From assembly GCA_905372565.1 (NCBI GenBank), contig CAJPPK010000020.1, positions 1-30,969 on the forward strand: 30,969 nt of DNA, read 5' to 3'. Numbering within the stretch: position 1 is the first letter of the stretch; each line of letters begins with the position of its first letter. The stretch is from an uncultured Porphyromonas sp. (lineage in GTDB: Bacteria > Bacteroidota > Bacteroidia > Bacteroidales > Porphyromonadaceae). Position numbers and translations under genes: made by a program. Under the pieces are notes generated by a model. The model did no database searches, was not told the origin of the DNA, and saw nothing but the letters and a program-made list of their open reading frames with translations. Shown here piece by piece: positions 1-6,645 of this stretch.

Positions 1-950
1 CCGATTTCGTTGTCGTACCAGCTAACGAGCTTAACGAACTTGTCGGTCAGAGCGATACCAGCCTTAGCGTCGAAGATAGACGTACGAGTGTCGCCGAGGA
101 AGTCGCTAGATACGACGTCTTCATCCGTGTAGCCGAGGATACCCTTGAGTTCACCTTCAGAAGCCTTCTTGATAGCTTCGCAGATTTCTGCGTAGCTAGC
201 AGGCTTAGCGAGGTTAACCGTGAGGTCAACGACAGATACATCGAGGGTAGGTACGCGGAAGCTCATACCGGTGAGCTTACCATTGAGTTCAGGGATGACC
301 TTACCTACAGCCTTAGCAGCACCGGTGCTAGAAGGGATGATGTTCCCAGCAGCAGCACGGCCACCACGCCAGTCCTTAGCGCTAGGACCGTCGACGGTCT
401 TCTGCGTAGCAGTCGTAGCGTGAACCGTAGTCATAAGACCGTCGGTGATACCGAAGTTGTCGTGAAGAACCTTAGCAAGAGGAGCAAGACAGTTCGTCGT
501 GCAAGAAGCGTTAGAAACGAACTGCGTACCCTTGACGTACTTGTCGGTGTTTACACCGCAAACGAACATAGGGGTGTCGTCCTTAGAAGGAGCAGACATC
601 ACGACATACTTAGCACCAGCGTCGATATGACCCTGAGCCTTGTCCTTAGAGAGGAAGAGACCCGTAGATTCGACGACATACTCAGCGCCGATTTCGTTCC
701 ACTTAAGATCTGCAGGGTTCTTCTCTGCGGTGATACGGATGGTCTTACCGTTAACGACGAGGTTACCGTCCTTAACTTCTACCGTACCATCGAAGCGACC
801 GTGCATGGTGTCATACTTGAGCATGTACGCCATGTACTCAGCGTCGAGGAGGTCATTGATACCTACGATCTCGATGTCGCTACGCTTCTGCGCAGCACGG
901 AATACGAAACGGCCGATACGTCCGAAGCCGTTGATACCTACTTTAATCAT
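1..950 (-). CDS. gap: Type I glyceraldehyde-3-phosphate dehydrogenase, 3' end cut by window edge
   Basis: Glycolytic enzyme of the cytoplasm that oxidises glyceraldehyde-3-phosphate to 1,3-bisphosphoglycerate with NAD+ and phosphate. Reading the minus strand from the ATG at 950 gives MIKVGINGFGRIGRFVFRA, the NAD-binding Rossmann start. The catalytic motif SNASCTTNC follows, with the nucleophile at about Cys150, then the substrate-loop region (TVDGPSAKDWRGG, NIIPSSTGAAKAVG). The last visible residues are LVSWYDNEIG, so only about the final 20 residues of a usual 335-residue protein lie outside the window. Codon choice is strongly biased (GCT, GGT, AAG, ATC), as expected for a very highly expressed gene and unlike the neighbours. 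It is transcribed away from the asparaginase gene and has its own promoter-like box about 85 bases upstream. The frame is open across the window edge. Identification is very secure. Confidence 0.98.
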   Translation of the reverse strand, partial: MIKVGINGFGRIGRFVFRAAQKRSDIEIVGINDLLDAEYMAYMLKYDTMHGRFDGTVEVKDGNLVVNGKTIRITAEKNPADLKWNEIGAEYVVESTGLFLSKDKAQGHIDAGAKYVVMSAPSKDDTPMFVCGVNTDKYVKGTQFVSNASCTTNCLAPLAKVLHDNFGITDGLMTTVHATTATQKTVDGPSAKDWRGGRAAAGNIIPSSTGAAKAVGKVIPELNGKLTGMSFRVPTLDVSVVDLTVNLAKPASYAEICEAIKKASEGELKGILGYTDEDVVSSDFLGDTRTSIFDAKAGIALTDKFVKLVSWYDNEI

Positions 951-1033
951 CTTAGTTACTTATACGTTATTAAACTGATTGACTTTGTTTGGTTACCTAG
1001 GATCATCCACGAGGGGCTATTCCTTAGGCACGA

Positions 1034-1041
1034 CAAATTTA
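1034..1041 (-). promoter_or_regulatory. Probable gap promoter -7 box
   Basis: On the minus strand this reads TAAATTTG, a perfect match to the Bacteroidota -7 consensus TAnnTTTG. It lies 84 bases upstream of the gap ATG and would give a leader of about 75 nt. A second TAAATTT sits just upstream. No clear -33 TTTG is present at the standard spacing, although a TTGG lies slightly too far upstream. The assignment rests on motif and position only. Confidence 0.6.
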
Positions 1042-1188
1042 CGGAAATTTATCCATAGGAGAGACCAACGCCACAAAACGAGCCCAGAAAGGGGACGAGA
1101 ACGGCTCCTTTTCGGGGAAAACAGCATCAAAAAGCACGCTCCACCTCGAGCAAGACCAACCACCTCCCCTAGCAGGGCACGGAGACGA

Positions 1189-1292
1189 CCAACTAGTAGG
1201 CATCAGTAGTAACACCTAAGGGGCATCAGTAGTGCCTCTCCAGAGGCAACAGTAGTGCCACCTGAGAGGCACTACTGTTGCCTACTAGTTGG
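1189..1292. repeat. Palindromic 23-bp-period element, copy 1 (most complete)
   Basis: The element starts with CCAACTAGTAGG (1189-1200) and ends with its exact reverse complement CCTACTAGTTGG (1281-1292). Inside are four 15-bp modules starting at 1199, 1222, 1245 and 1268, exactly 23 bp apart. Module 1 is GGCATCAGTAGTAAC, module 2 GGCATCAGTAGTGCC, module 3 GGCAACAGTAGTGCC, and module 4 is the reverse complement, GGCACTACTGTTGCC. The 8-bp spacers differ from one another. Modules 3 and 4 can form a perfect 15-bp stem, and the outer ends can pair over more than 20 bp. Related copies lie at 5653-5746 and 9891-9962. Confidence 0.93.
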
Positions 1293-1377
1293 TAGAGCTG
1301 ACGAAGAGACCGACGAAGCCTCGCCAGCAGGAGGACAGCCCCAAGGTTCATAGCCCCCAAATCCCAGCAGGGATGCT

Positions 1378-1385
1378 TATCTTTG
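1378..1385 (+). promoter_or_regulatory. Probable asparaginase promoter -7 box
   Basis: TATCTTTG matches the Bacteroidota -7 consensus TAnnTTTG. It lies 94 bases upstream of the chosen asparaginase ATG and downstream of repeat copy 1, so the repeat would not be in the leader if this is the promoter. No convincing -33 element is visible. Confidence 0.55.
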
Positions 1386-1478
1386 TCCAGGAGGAAGCCC
1401 CCCGGGAGCCACGACATCTACCCCTTCGAGCTATCCTCCAGACACCCTACTCCATCCCCACGCAAGCCCTACAGCACG

Positions 1479-2570
1479 ATGACTATGCCCACATCCCTAC
1501 CCAGCATCCTAGTGATCTACACTGGAGGTACGATAGGCATGCTCGAGAACCCCGAGACTGGAGCCCTCGAACCCCTAGACTTCAACTACCTACAAGATAA
1601 TGTCCCCGAGCTACGACACCTCGGCTGTGACATCGAGAGCGTAGAGTTTCGCCCTCCCCTCGACTCCTCGGCCATCTCCCCCGAGCACTGGGTGGAGCTC
1701 GCACAGCTCATAGCATCTAACTATACCAAGTATGACGGCTTCGTCGTACTCCATGGTACCGACACGATGGCCTACACCGCCTCGGCCATCAGCTTCGTCT
1801 TCGAGGGGCTAGACAAGCCGATCATCTTCACGGGCTCTCAGCTCCCCGTGGGCAAGCTCCGCACCGACGGCAAGGAGAACCTCATCACAGCTCTTGAGAT
1901 CGCGGCAGCCCGTGACGCCCACGGACGCCCCCGTGTACCCGAGGTGGCACTCTTCTTCGAGAACTACCTCATGCGAGGCAATCGCACGAGCAAGATCAGT
2001 GCGGATCAGTTCCATGCCTTCGAGTCCTACAATTATCCTCACCTAGCGTATGCAGGCATTGAGATCCGCTACCATGAGGGAGCAATAGCTCACCCACAGC
2101 AGGAGAAACCCTTCGTCGCTCGCCCAGCCTTTGACCCGAATGTAGCCGTACTCAAGCTCTTCCCTGGCATCACCCGAGAAGTCGTCGAAGCGATACTCAC
2201 ACTCCCGAGTCTACGAGGCGTAGTCCTCGAGACCTTCGGTAGCGGGAATGCTCCGATGGTGGGGTGGTTCCTCGACGCACTCCGTAACGCGGTCGAGCGA
2301 GGAGTCGTGATCGTCAATGTCACCCAGTGCGTCACGGGCTACGTAGATATGGGGCGCTACGAGACGGGGATCCTCCTCCAGCGCCTAGGACTCGTCAGTG
2401 GCCGAGATGCCACGACAGAGGCGACCCTCACGAAGCTGATGTACCTCTTCGGCCAAGGACTTCCCTCGGAGGAGGTCAAGCGCCTTATGACCATTCCTCT
2501 CCGTGGAGAGCTCAGCCTCGACCAGGAGATCGAAGGCTTCACCCGAGAGCTAAGCCTCTATCGCAGGTAA
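1479..2570 (+). CDS. ansA: Type I (cytoplasmic) L-asparaginase
   Basis: Hydrolyses L-asparagine to aspartate and ammonia. The protein is 363 aa from the ATG at 1479 (MTMPTSLPSILVIYTGGTIGM); a second ATG at 1485 is equally possible. The open frame extends upstream to 1383, but that extension (proline-rich, no family similarity, overlapping the -7 box) is unlikely to be translated. The TGGTIGM motif supplies the first catalytic threonine. LHGTDTMAYTASA supplies the second Thr-Asp pair, and TGSQLPVG follows. No signal peptide is seen, which fits the cytoplasmic type I enzyme, and length is normal for the family (about 340-360). It is first in a plus-strand run followed by the MBL-fold gene after 129 bp. 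A glutaminase-type activity cannot be excluded from sequence. Confidence 0.93.
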   Translation: MTMPTSLPSILVIYTGGTIGMLENPETGALEPLDFNYLQDNVPELRHLGCDIESVEFRPPLDSSAISPEHWVELAQLIASNYTKYDGFVVLHGTDTMAYTASAISFVFEGLDKPIIFTGSQLPVGKLRTDGKENLITALEIAAARDAHGRPRVPEVALFFENYLMRGNRTSKISADQFHAFESYNYPHLAYAGIEIRYHEGAIAHPQQEKPFVARPAFDPNVAVLKLFPGITREVVEAILTLPSLRGVVLETFGSGNAPMVGWFLDALRNAVERGVVIVNVTQCVTGYVDMGRYETGILLQRLGLVSGRDATTEATLTKLMYLFGQGLPSEEVKRLMTIPLRGELSLDQEIEGFTRELSLYRR

Positions 2571-2699
2571 GCACTTCCCCAAGGCAACACCCTCACACGC
2601 GTATATTCGACCGCCCCAAGCTGGCGACACTCCTGGCTATCGGCTGACGAGGACGACCTCGCAGACAACCAACTGGAGTCGATACCGCTTATATACTAT

Positions 2700-3509
2700 A
2701 TGGTAAGATTTATGTGCCTCTCCAGTGGGAGCAGTGGCAACTGCTACTACCTCGGAGACGACGAAGGAGGGATCCTCATCGACGCAGGGATCCCGATACG
2801 TACGATCACGAAGACCCTCAAGGCCGAGGGGATCACACTCGATGGTGGACACATCCTCGGGACGCTAGTCACGCACGACCATGCCGACCACATCCGCACG
2901 ATCGGTGTCGTGGGTGGGGTCTACCACGTCCCCGTATATGCCACGACCTTAGTTCACAACAGCATTGCCCAGAGTCGCTTCGTCCAAGATCCCATAGGAG
3001 CCTCTCGTCGTGACATCGCTATCCATACCCCCTTCGAGATCGCAGGCTTCACCATCGAAGCCTTCCCGATCCCTCACGACAGCGCAGAGAATGTCGGCTA
3101 TCACATCACCAAGGGAGACTTCCGCTTCACCCTCGCTACCGACGTAGGGCATGTGACTCCCACCCTCGAGGACTTTGCCTCACGAGCCACCCATCTGGTC
3201 ATCGAGGCGAACTACGACCGAGAGATGCTCAGGACAGGGAATTACCCCGACTTCCTCAAGGCACGTGTCGCCAGCCCCCAAGGGCACTTATCGAATGATG
3301 AGGCAGCCGAGCTCCTCAGTCAAATCTATCACCCAGGTATGCAGAACGTATGGCTCTGCCATCTCAGCAAGGACAACAATCACCCCGACCTCTGCTGGAA
3401 GACCGTCGAGGCACGCCTCTTCCTAGAAGGCATCCGCGTAGGGAAGGATCTCTCCTTGACAGCGCTGAGACGCACGACTCCCTCCCCCATGTATACACTA
3501 GAGGACTAA
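2700..3509 (+). CDS. MBL-fold metallohydrolase, WalJ/YycJ-like
   Basis: The protein of 269 aa begins MVRFMCLSSGSSGNCYYLG, the characteristic SSGSxGN start of the YycJ/WalJ group of metallo-beta-lactamase-fold proteins. The metal-binding motif THDHADH lies near residue 60, and further ligands are expected in LATDVGHVT and the late HLSKDNNHP segment. These proteins are dinuclear-metal phosphodiesterases or nucleases related to RNase Z and RNase J. WalJ of Firmicutes is linked to cell-wall signalling and DNA processing, but no WalKR system is visible here, so the substrate is unknown. A second in-frame ATG four codons in is possible. The downstream adenosyltransferase starts 23 bp after the stop, indicating cotranscription. 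A near-consensus TATATTCG at 2602-2609 might be a weak internal promoter. Confidence 0.9.
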   Translation: MVRFMCLSSGSSGNCYYLGDDEGGILIDAGIPIRTITKTLKAEGITLDGGHILGTLVTHDHADHIRTIGVVGGVYHVPVYATTLVHNSIAQSRFVQDPIGASRRDIAIHTPFEIAGFTIEAFPIPHDSAENVGYHITKGDFRFTLATDVGHVTPTLEDFASRATHLVIEANYDREMLRTGNYPDFLKARVASPQGHLSNDEAAELLSQIYHPGMQNVWLCHLSKDNNHPDLCWKTVEARLFLEGIRVGKDLSLTALRRTTPSPMYTLED

Positions 3510-3532
3510 CCTCATAAGCAACACTACTCCCC

Positions 3533-4108
3533 ATGGATACCGAGAAGTATAAACTATACACCAAAGGTGGCGACAAGGGTCGCACCTCCCTCGTAGGAGG
3601 ACAGCGTGTCCCCAAGTATGACCTTCGTATCGAGAGCTATGGCACGATCGATGAGCTGAACTCCTTCGTCGGAGTCCTGCTAGCCTATGAGCTGGAGGAG
3701 ATCGACAGTAAGTTCCTCTTCTGGCTACAGCACAAGCTCTTCTCCGTCGGCGGTTATCTCGCCACCGACACCACACAGGATGAGATCCATGCCGTCACCG
3801 CTGTCACCGAGTCAGCCGTAGCACGTGTGGAGCGAGAGATCGACCGCCTCGATGAGATGGTACCACCGATCAAGGCCTTCATCCTCCCCTCTGGAGGAGC
3901 TATCACCGCCGCTGCCCACGTCTGTCGGACAGTATGCCGTCGTGCAGAGCGTGTGATCTACCGCCTTCACAGTGAGACTCCGCTTGACCCCAATGTCCTA
4001 CGCTTCGTCAACCGCCTGAGCGACTACTTCTTTGCCCTCGCACGCAAGGAGGTCTTCCGCATCAACGGAGAAGAGATCGTCTGGACCTACGATCACGAAG
4101 ACCTCTAA
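3533..4108 (+). CDS. Cob(I)yrinic acid a,c-diamide / cob(I)alamin adenosyltransferase, PduO type
   Basis: Transfers the adenosyl group of ATP to the cobalt of reduced corrinoid, producing coenzyme B12. The 191-aa protein has the PduO-type N-terminal nucleotide motif TKGGDKGRTSLVGG and SYGTIDELNSFVG, a helical core, and the late CRRAERVIYRL and VNRLSDYFFALAR segments that complete the five-helix bundle active site. Length is normal for single-domain PduO-type enzymes. The start ATG at 3533 gives MDTEKYKLYTKGGDKG, in line with family members. It is tightly packed between the MBL-fold gene (23 bp) and sigma-54 (13 bp). No cobalamin riboswitch or other B12 gene is visible around it, so it probably serves salvage of corrinoids for B12-dependent enzymes encoded elsewhere. 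Confidence 0.93.
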   Translation: MDTEKYKLYTKGGDKGRTSLVGGQRVPKYDLRIESYGTIDELNSFVGVLLAYELEEIDSKFLFWLQHKLFSVGGYLATDTTQDEIHAVTAVTESAVARVEREIDRLDEMVPPIKAFILPSGGAITAAAHVCRTVCRRAERVIYRLHSETPLDPNVLRFVNRLSDYFFALARKEVFRINGEEIVWTYDHEDL

Positions 4109-4121
4109 CCCATCGCCCTCG

Positions 4122-5585
4122 ATGAGTACGAAGCTGACCCAAGAGCAGAAGCTCGACCAAAGCCTTAGCCTCACCCCTGCACAGATACAAGCGATCAAGA
4201 TGCTTGAGCTCACTGGGCTCGAGCTAGAGAGCCGTATCGAGCACGAGCTGGAAGAGAACCCAGCCCTCGAGGAGAACTATGACGAAGGCGAGAGCGACAG
4301 CCCCGATAGCGAGCTAGAGCACAGCGAGGGAGAGACTTCGGATCAAGACTGGGAGCTAGGGGAATATGCCACCGAGGACGACATCCCCGAATACAAGCTC
4401 CGTGAGCTACAGGAGCGCCAAGCAGTACGTGAGGAGATCCCCTTCGCCGCAGGAGCACCCTCCCTCGACGAATACCTCCTGGAGCAACTCAGCATGGTCA
4501 CCCCTCTCGAGGGTGACCGTGAGGAGATAGCACGCTACATCATCGGTAACATCGACGCTGATGGCTACCTCACACGCTCAGAGCTAGAGATCGAGGATGA
4601 CCTCCTCTTCAAGGCGGGCATCACCCCTCCTACAGGACTTATCTCCGAATTCATCCAGCTGATCAAGACCCTAGACCCTGCTGGCATCGGCGCTAGTGAC
4701 CTTCGAGAGTGCCTCCTTCTCCAGCTCGATCGTCTCCCTGCGGATGAGACCCGAGCACAAGCCGAGCGCCTGATACGCAAGCATTATGACGACTTCGTCA
4801 ACAAACGCTTCGATCGTCTCTGTTCCGCTCTCGGCATCACGGAGGATCGCCTGAGTGAGCTATACAGCTTCATCGCCCACCTCAACCCCAAGCCCGCAGG
4901 GAGCTATGGAGAAGATGCCTCGGCACGCCTAGCCCACTTCGCCCCTGACTTCATCGTCACCGAGCAGGATGGAGAGCTTCAGGTGATCTTAGTTGGGGAG
5001 CAGGATCTACCACCTCTTCGCCTCAGCCCCACCTATCTCAGCCTCCTGGAGGAACAGCGAGGACGGAAGAAGGATTCACGGCAGGGCAAGGAGACGCTGA
5101 CCTTCCTGCGCCATAAGGTCGAGCAAGCTCGCTGGTTCATCGACGCTATTCAGCAGCGTCAGCAGACCCTCAAGCGTACGATGCTGGCTATCGTAGCGCA
5201 CCAGCGGGAGTTCTTCCTCACGGGCGAGATCGCCTCCCTACGCCCGATGATCCTGAAGGACATCGCCGAAGTCACAGGTCTCGACATCAGTACCATCTCC
5301 CGTGTGAGCAATAGCAAGTCCGTGCAGACAGACTTCGGTGTCTACATGCTGAAGTTCTTCTTCGGCGAAGGGATCACCAATGACGAAGGTGAGAGTATAT
5401 CGACGCGTGAGGTACGTGAAGTCCTCGCTCGTCTCATCAAGGAGGAGGACAAGCGCCATCCCCTCTCTGACGAGCAGCTCACGTCCCTACTAGCAGAGCA
5501 TGGCTACCCCATCGCTCGGCGCACCGTGGCAAAGTACCGCGAGCAGCTTCGTCTCCCCATCGCTCGCCTGCGCAAGGAGCTTTAG
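4122..5585 (+). CDS. rpoN: RNA polymerase sigma-54 factor
   Basis: Alternative sigma factor that directs RNA polymerase to -24/-12 promoters and requires AAA+ enhancer-binding activators. From the ATG at 4122 (MSTKLTQEQKLDQSLSLTPA) the protein is 487 aa. The frame is open upstream to 4032, but that part overlaps the preceding gene and lacks family character. Region I is the glutamine/leucine-rich start (QIQAIKMLELTGLELESRI). Region II is strongly acidic (about residues 46-90). The core-binding and DNA-binding regions follow, with a helix-turn-helix around DIAEVTGLDISTISRVSNSK. The RpoN box ARRTVAKYRE lies at about 465-474, close to the C terminus. It starts 13 bp after the adenosyltransferase stop and is last in that run. 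No activator gene is in the window. Confidence 0.97.
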   Translation: MSTKLTQEQKLDQSLSLTPAQIQAIKMLELTGLELESRIEHELEENPALEENYDEGESDSPDSELEHSEGETSDQDWELGEYATEDDIPEYKLRELQERQAVREEIPFAAGAPSLDEYLLEQLSMVTPLEGDREEIARYIIGNIDADGYLTRSELEIEDDLLFKAGITPPTGLISEFIQLIKTLDPAGIGASDLRECLLLQLDRLPADETRAQAERLIRKHYDDFVNKRFDRLCSALGITEDRLSELYSFIAHLNPKPAGSYGEDASARLAHFAPDFIVTEQDGELQVILVGEQDLPPLRLSPTYLSLLEEQRGRKKDSRQGKETLTFLRHKVEQARWFIDAIQQRQQTLKRTMLAIVAHQREFFLTGEIASLRPMILKDIAEVTGLDISTISRVSNSKSVQTDFGVYMLKFFFGEGITNDEGESISTREVREVLARLIKEEDKRHPLSDEQLTSLLAEHGYPIARRTVAKYREQLRLPIARLRKEL

Positions 5586-5652
5586 CCCACTCCTTCACTT
5601 CACTCCCCTCCCCTTTCCTTCTTCACGTCGCACCCTAGGCTCCCTCTCTGGC

Positions 5653-5746
5653 GTTTGCAGTAGTAACACCAAAGAGGCAACAGTAGTGCCCCTCGACAGG
5701 CAACAGTAGTGCCTCTTGAGGGGCACTACTGTTGCCTACTAGTTGG
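5653..5746. repeat. Palindromic 23-bp-period element, copy 2 (left end degraded)
   Basis: Modules start at 5653, 5676, 5699 and 5722, again exactly 23 bp apart. The first is degenerate (ends CAGTAGTAAC), the second and third are GGCAACAGTAGTGCC, and the fourth is the inverted GGCACTACTGTTGCC. The right end CCTACTAGTTGG is intact (5735-5746). The left end CCAACTAGTAGG is missing. The module 1 variant ending TAACACC is shared with copy 1, so the copies share internal order as well as the consensus. It lies between the rpoN stop and the 5850 promoter box. Confidence 0.93.
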
Positions 5747-5849
5747 TTTCTGTAAGGAGCCGATTTCACCCCCTTGGGAGCCCCTCGACAGCTCCCTCTT
5801 CTTCTAAGAGAAGAAAATCCAAGCCGTCGGAAAATCCCTTGAATTGTCG

Positions 5850-5857
5850 TAACTTTG
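5850..5857 (+). promoter_or_regulatory. Probable promoter -7 box of the coiled-coil/zapA/rny unit
   Basis: TAACTTTG matches TAnnTTTG exactly and lies 24 bases before the ATG at 5881, giving a very short leader. It is about 100 bases downstream of repeat copy 2. No standard -33 TTTG is seen. Confidence 0.6.
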
Positions 5858-5880
5858 TAGGAACAAGGATTGACGACGCT

Positions 5881-6189
5881 ATGACCGAAGAAGAAAGCCT
5901 AGAACTCGAGCGCCTTGAGGTCAATGCCCGACGTCTCGTCGGCATCATCTCAGATCTAGGAGGCACCCTCCAGAAGCTACGAGCAGACCTTCGATCTCGG
6001 GAGGAGGAGATCAGCATCCTACGCAGCGAGCTACAGCTAGCCCGCCAGCAGGAAGCGACTCACTCCCTCGCCTCCGCCCTCCAGGGACTTGATCCCGAGA
6101 GAAGCCGAGACGATGCGCGCGCCCTCCTCGATGAGATCATTAGTGAAGTGGATCGCTGCATACGCCAGCTCTCCGCAGAAGAAGCATAA
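5881..6189 (+). CDS. Small coiled-coil protein upstream of zapA, function unknown
   Basis: From the ATG at 5881 (MTEEESLELERLEVNARRL) the product is 102 aa. The frame is open upstream to 5743, but that stretch overlaps the repeat and promoter box. There is no signal peptide or membrane segment. Residues about 5-60 are rich in Glu, Leu and Arg with heptad-like leucine spacing (SDLGGTLQKLRADLRSREE), predicting a coiled coil. The C-terminal part (DDARALLDEIISEVDRCIRQL) looks like a second helix. It lies 54 bp upstream of the zapA-like gene and shares its promoter. I do not recognise a named family. Position and build suggest a partner of the ZapA-like protein, analogous to ZapB, but this is inference. 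Confidence 0.75.
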   Translation: MTEEESLELERLEVNARRLVGIISDLGGTLQKLRADLRSREEEISILRSELQLARQQEATHSLASALQGLDPERSRDDARALLDEIISEVDRCIRQLSAEEA

Positions 6190-6194
6190 GTGAC

Positions 6195-6220
6195 CTCTAT
6201 AGAGTGAGCACTCTCTAGAG
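6195..6220 (+). other. Imperfect stem-loop between the coiled-coil gene and zapA
   Basis: CTCTATAGAGTG and CACTCTCTAGAG-type arms can pair over 11 of 12 positions with a very short loop. No T-run follows, so it is more likely an intercistronic processing or stability element than a terminator. Confidence 0.35.
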
Positions 6221-6243
6221 CTTAGTCCTATCACAGAGCACCA

Positions 6244-6576
6244 ATGGATACCCCCAAGGAGGTGACACAGCGGATCACCCTCTATGTCGACCCCATGCGC
6301 CTATCGCTACGTGTACCTCGCTCCCAAGAGCAACTCTATCGCGAGGCCGGTGATGAGCTCAGTAGCACCCTACGCAGCTACCGACACAAGTATCCCAATA
6401 CCTCCGAGGTACCCTCCGAGGGCTATCTAGCGATGGCTGCCATTGACCTGGCCGTACGCCACCAGCAGACCCAGCAGGATCTCGCTATGCGTATCCAGAA
6501 TCTGGCACCACGCCTGCACCAGCTCAATGACGCCCTGGACGACCTCATCACTTCTGCCCGCAAGCTCATCGACTGA
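6244..6576 (+). CDS. zapA: Cell division protein ZapA-like
   Basis: Protein of 110 aa starting MDTPKEVTQRITLYVDPMRL. ZapA-family proteins bind FtsZ and cross-link or stabilise its filaments at midcell. The order is a short beta-rich N-terminal domain (ITLYVDPMRLSLRVPRSQE), then AGDELSSTLRSYRHKYPN, then a long C-terminal helix (YLAMAAIDLAVRHQQTQQD) ending in a leucine-rich dimerising coiled coil. Length and domain order match the family (about 95-110 aa). The neighbouring small coiled-coil gene upstream and RNase Y 69 bp downstream match the usual Bacteroidales setting. The family is divergent, so the call rests on domain order and context as well as residues. Confidence 0.8.
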   Translation: MDTPKEVTQRITLYVDPMRLSLRVPRSQEQLYREAGDELSSTLRSYRHKYPNTSEVPSEGYLAMAAIDLAVRHQQTQQDLAMRIQNLAPRLHQLNDALDDLITSARKLID

Positions 6577-6604
6577 GACCAGCCGCATCCAGCCCGTCGC
6601 CAAG

Positions 6605-6644
6605 CCTTGTCAAGCCACATTATCGACATAGACTATTGACAAGG
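6605..6644 (+). promoter_or_regulatory. Inverted repeat covering the rny ribosome-binding site
   Basis: CCTTGTCAA (6605-6613) and its perfect reverse complement TTGACAAGG (6636-6644) flank a 22-nt loop. The right arm contains the AAGG immediately before the rny ATG at 6646, the best Shine-Dalgarno candidate. Folding would hide the ribosome-binding site, so it may control rny translation. No T-run follows. This is seen in sequence; the regulatory role is inferred. Confidence 0.5.
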
Positions 6645-6645
6645 A

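Larger units (their letters stand above)
951..1478. other. Divergent intergenic region between gap and the asparaginase gene
   Basis: About 530 bases without a credible gene. The left part (951-1050) is AT-rich and holds the gap leader and promoter. The middle (1050-1188) shows nothing recognisable. Positions 1189-1292 hold copy 1 of the 23-bp-period palindromic element. The right part holds the probable asparaginase promoter at 1378-1385. Short open frames here have no recognisable composition or start context. Confidence 0.7.

Noticed and set aside
420..1058. 212-aa plus-strand open frame
   Set aside because: It is antisense to gap, whose minus-strand translation carries all GAPDH motifs.
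1189..1292. CRISPR array (regular repeats with spacers)
   Set aside because: The repeat is 15 bp and the spacers only 8 bp, the last unit is inverted, there are at most four units, and no cas gene is present.
1383..1478. N-terminal extension of the asparaginase to 395 aa
   Set aside because: The extra residues are proline-rich and unlike the family, and the extension begins inside the promoter-like TATCTTTG box; an ATG next to the conserved start fits better.
3510..3532. Cobalamin riboswitch before the adenosyltransferase gene
   Set aside because: There are only 23 bases between the genes and no B12-box sequence is seen upstream of the operon.
4032..4121. Longer sigma-54 start overlapping the adenosyltransferase gene
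   Set aside because: The extension reads another gene's codons in a shifted frame; the ATG at 4122 gives the normal sigma-54 N terminus.
4122..5585. Search by eye for sigma-54 promoters (TGGCAC-N5-TTGC) near rpoN and elsewhere
   Set aside because: TGGCAC occurs several times, but never with TTGC at the required distance.
6577..6645. 6S RNA gene downstream of zapA, as in some bacteria
   Set aside because: Only 69 bases separate zapA from rny, too few for a 6S RNA.
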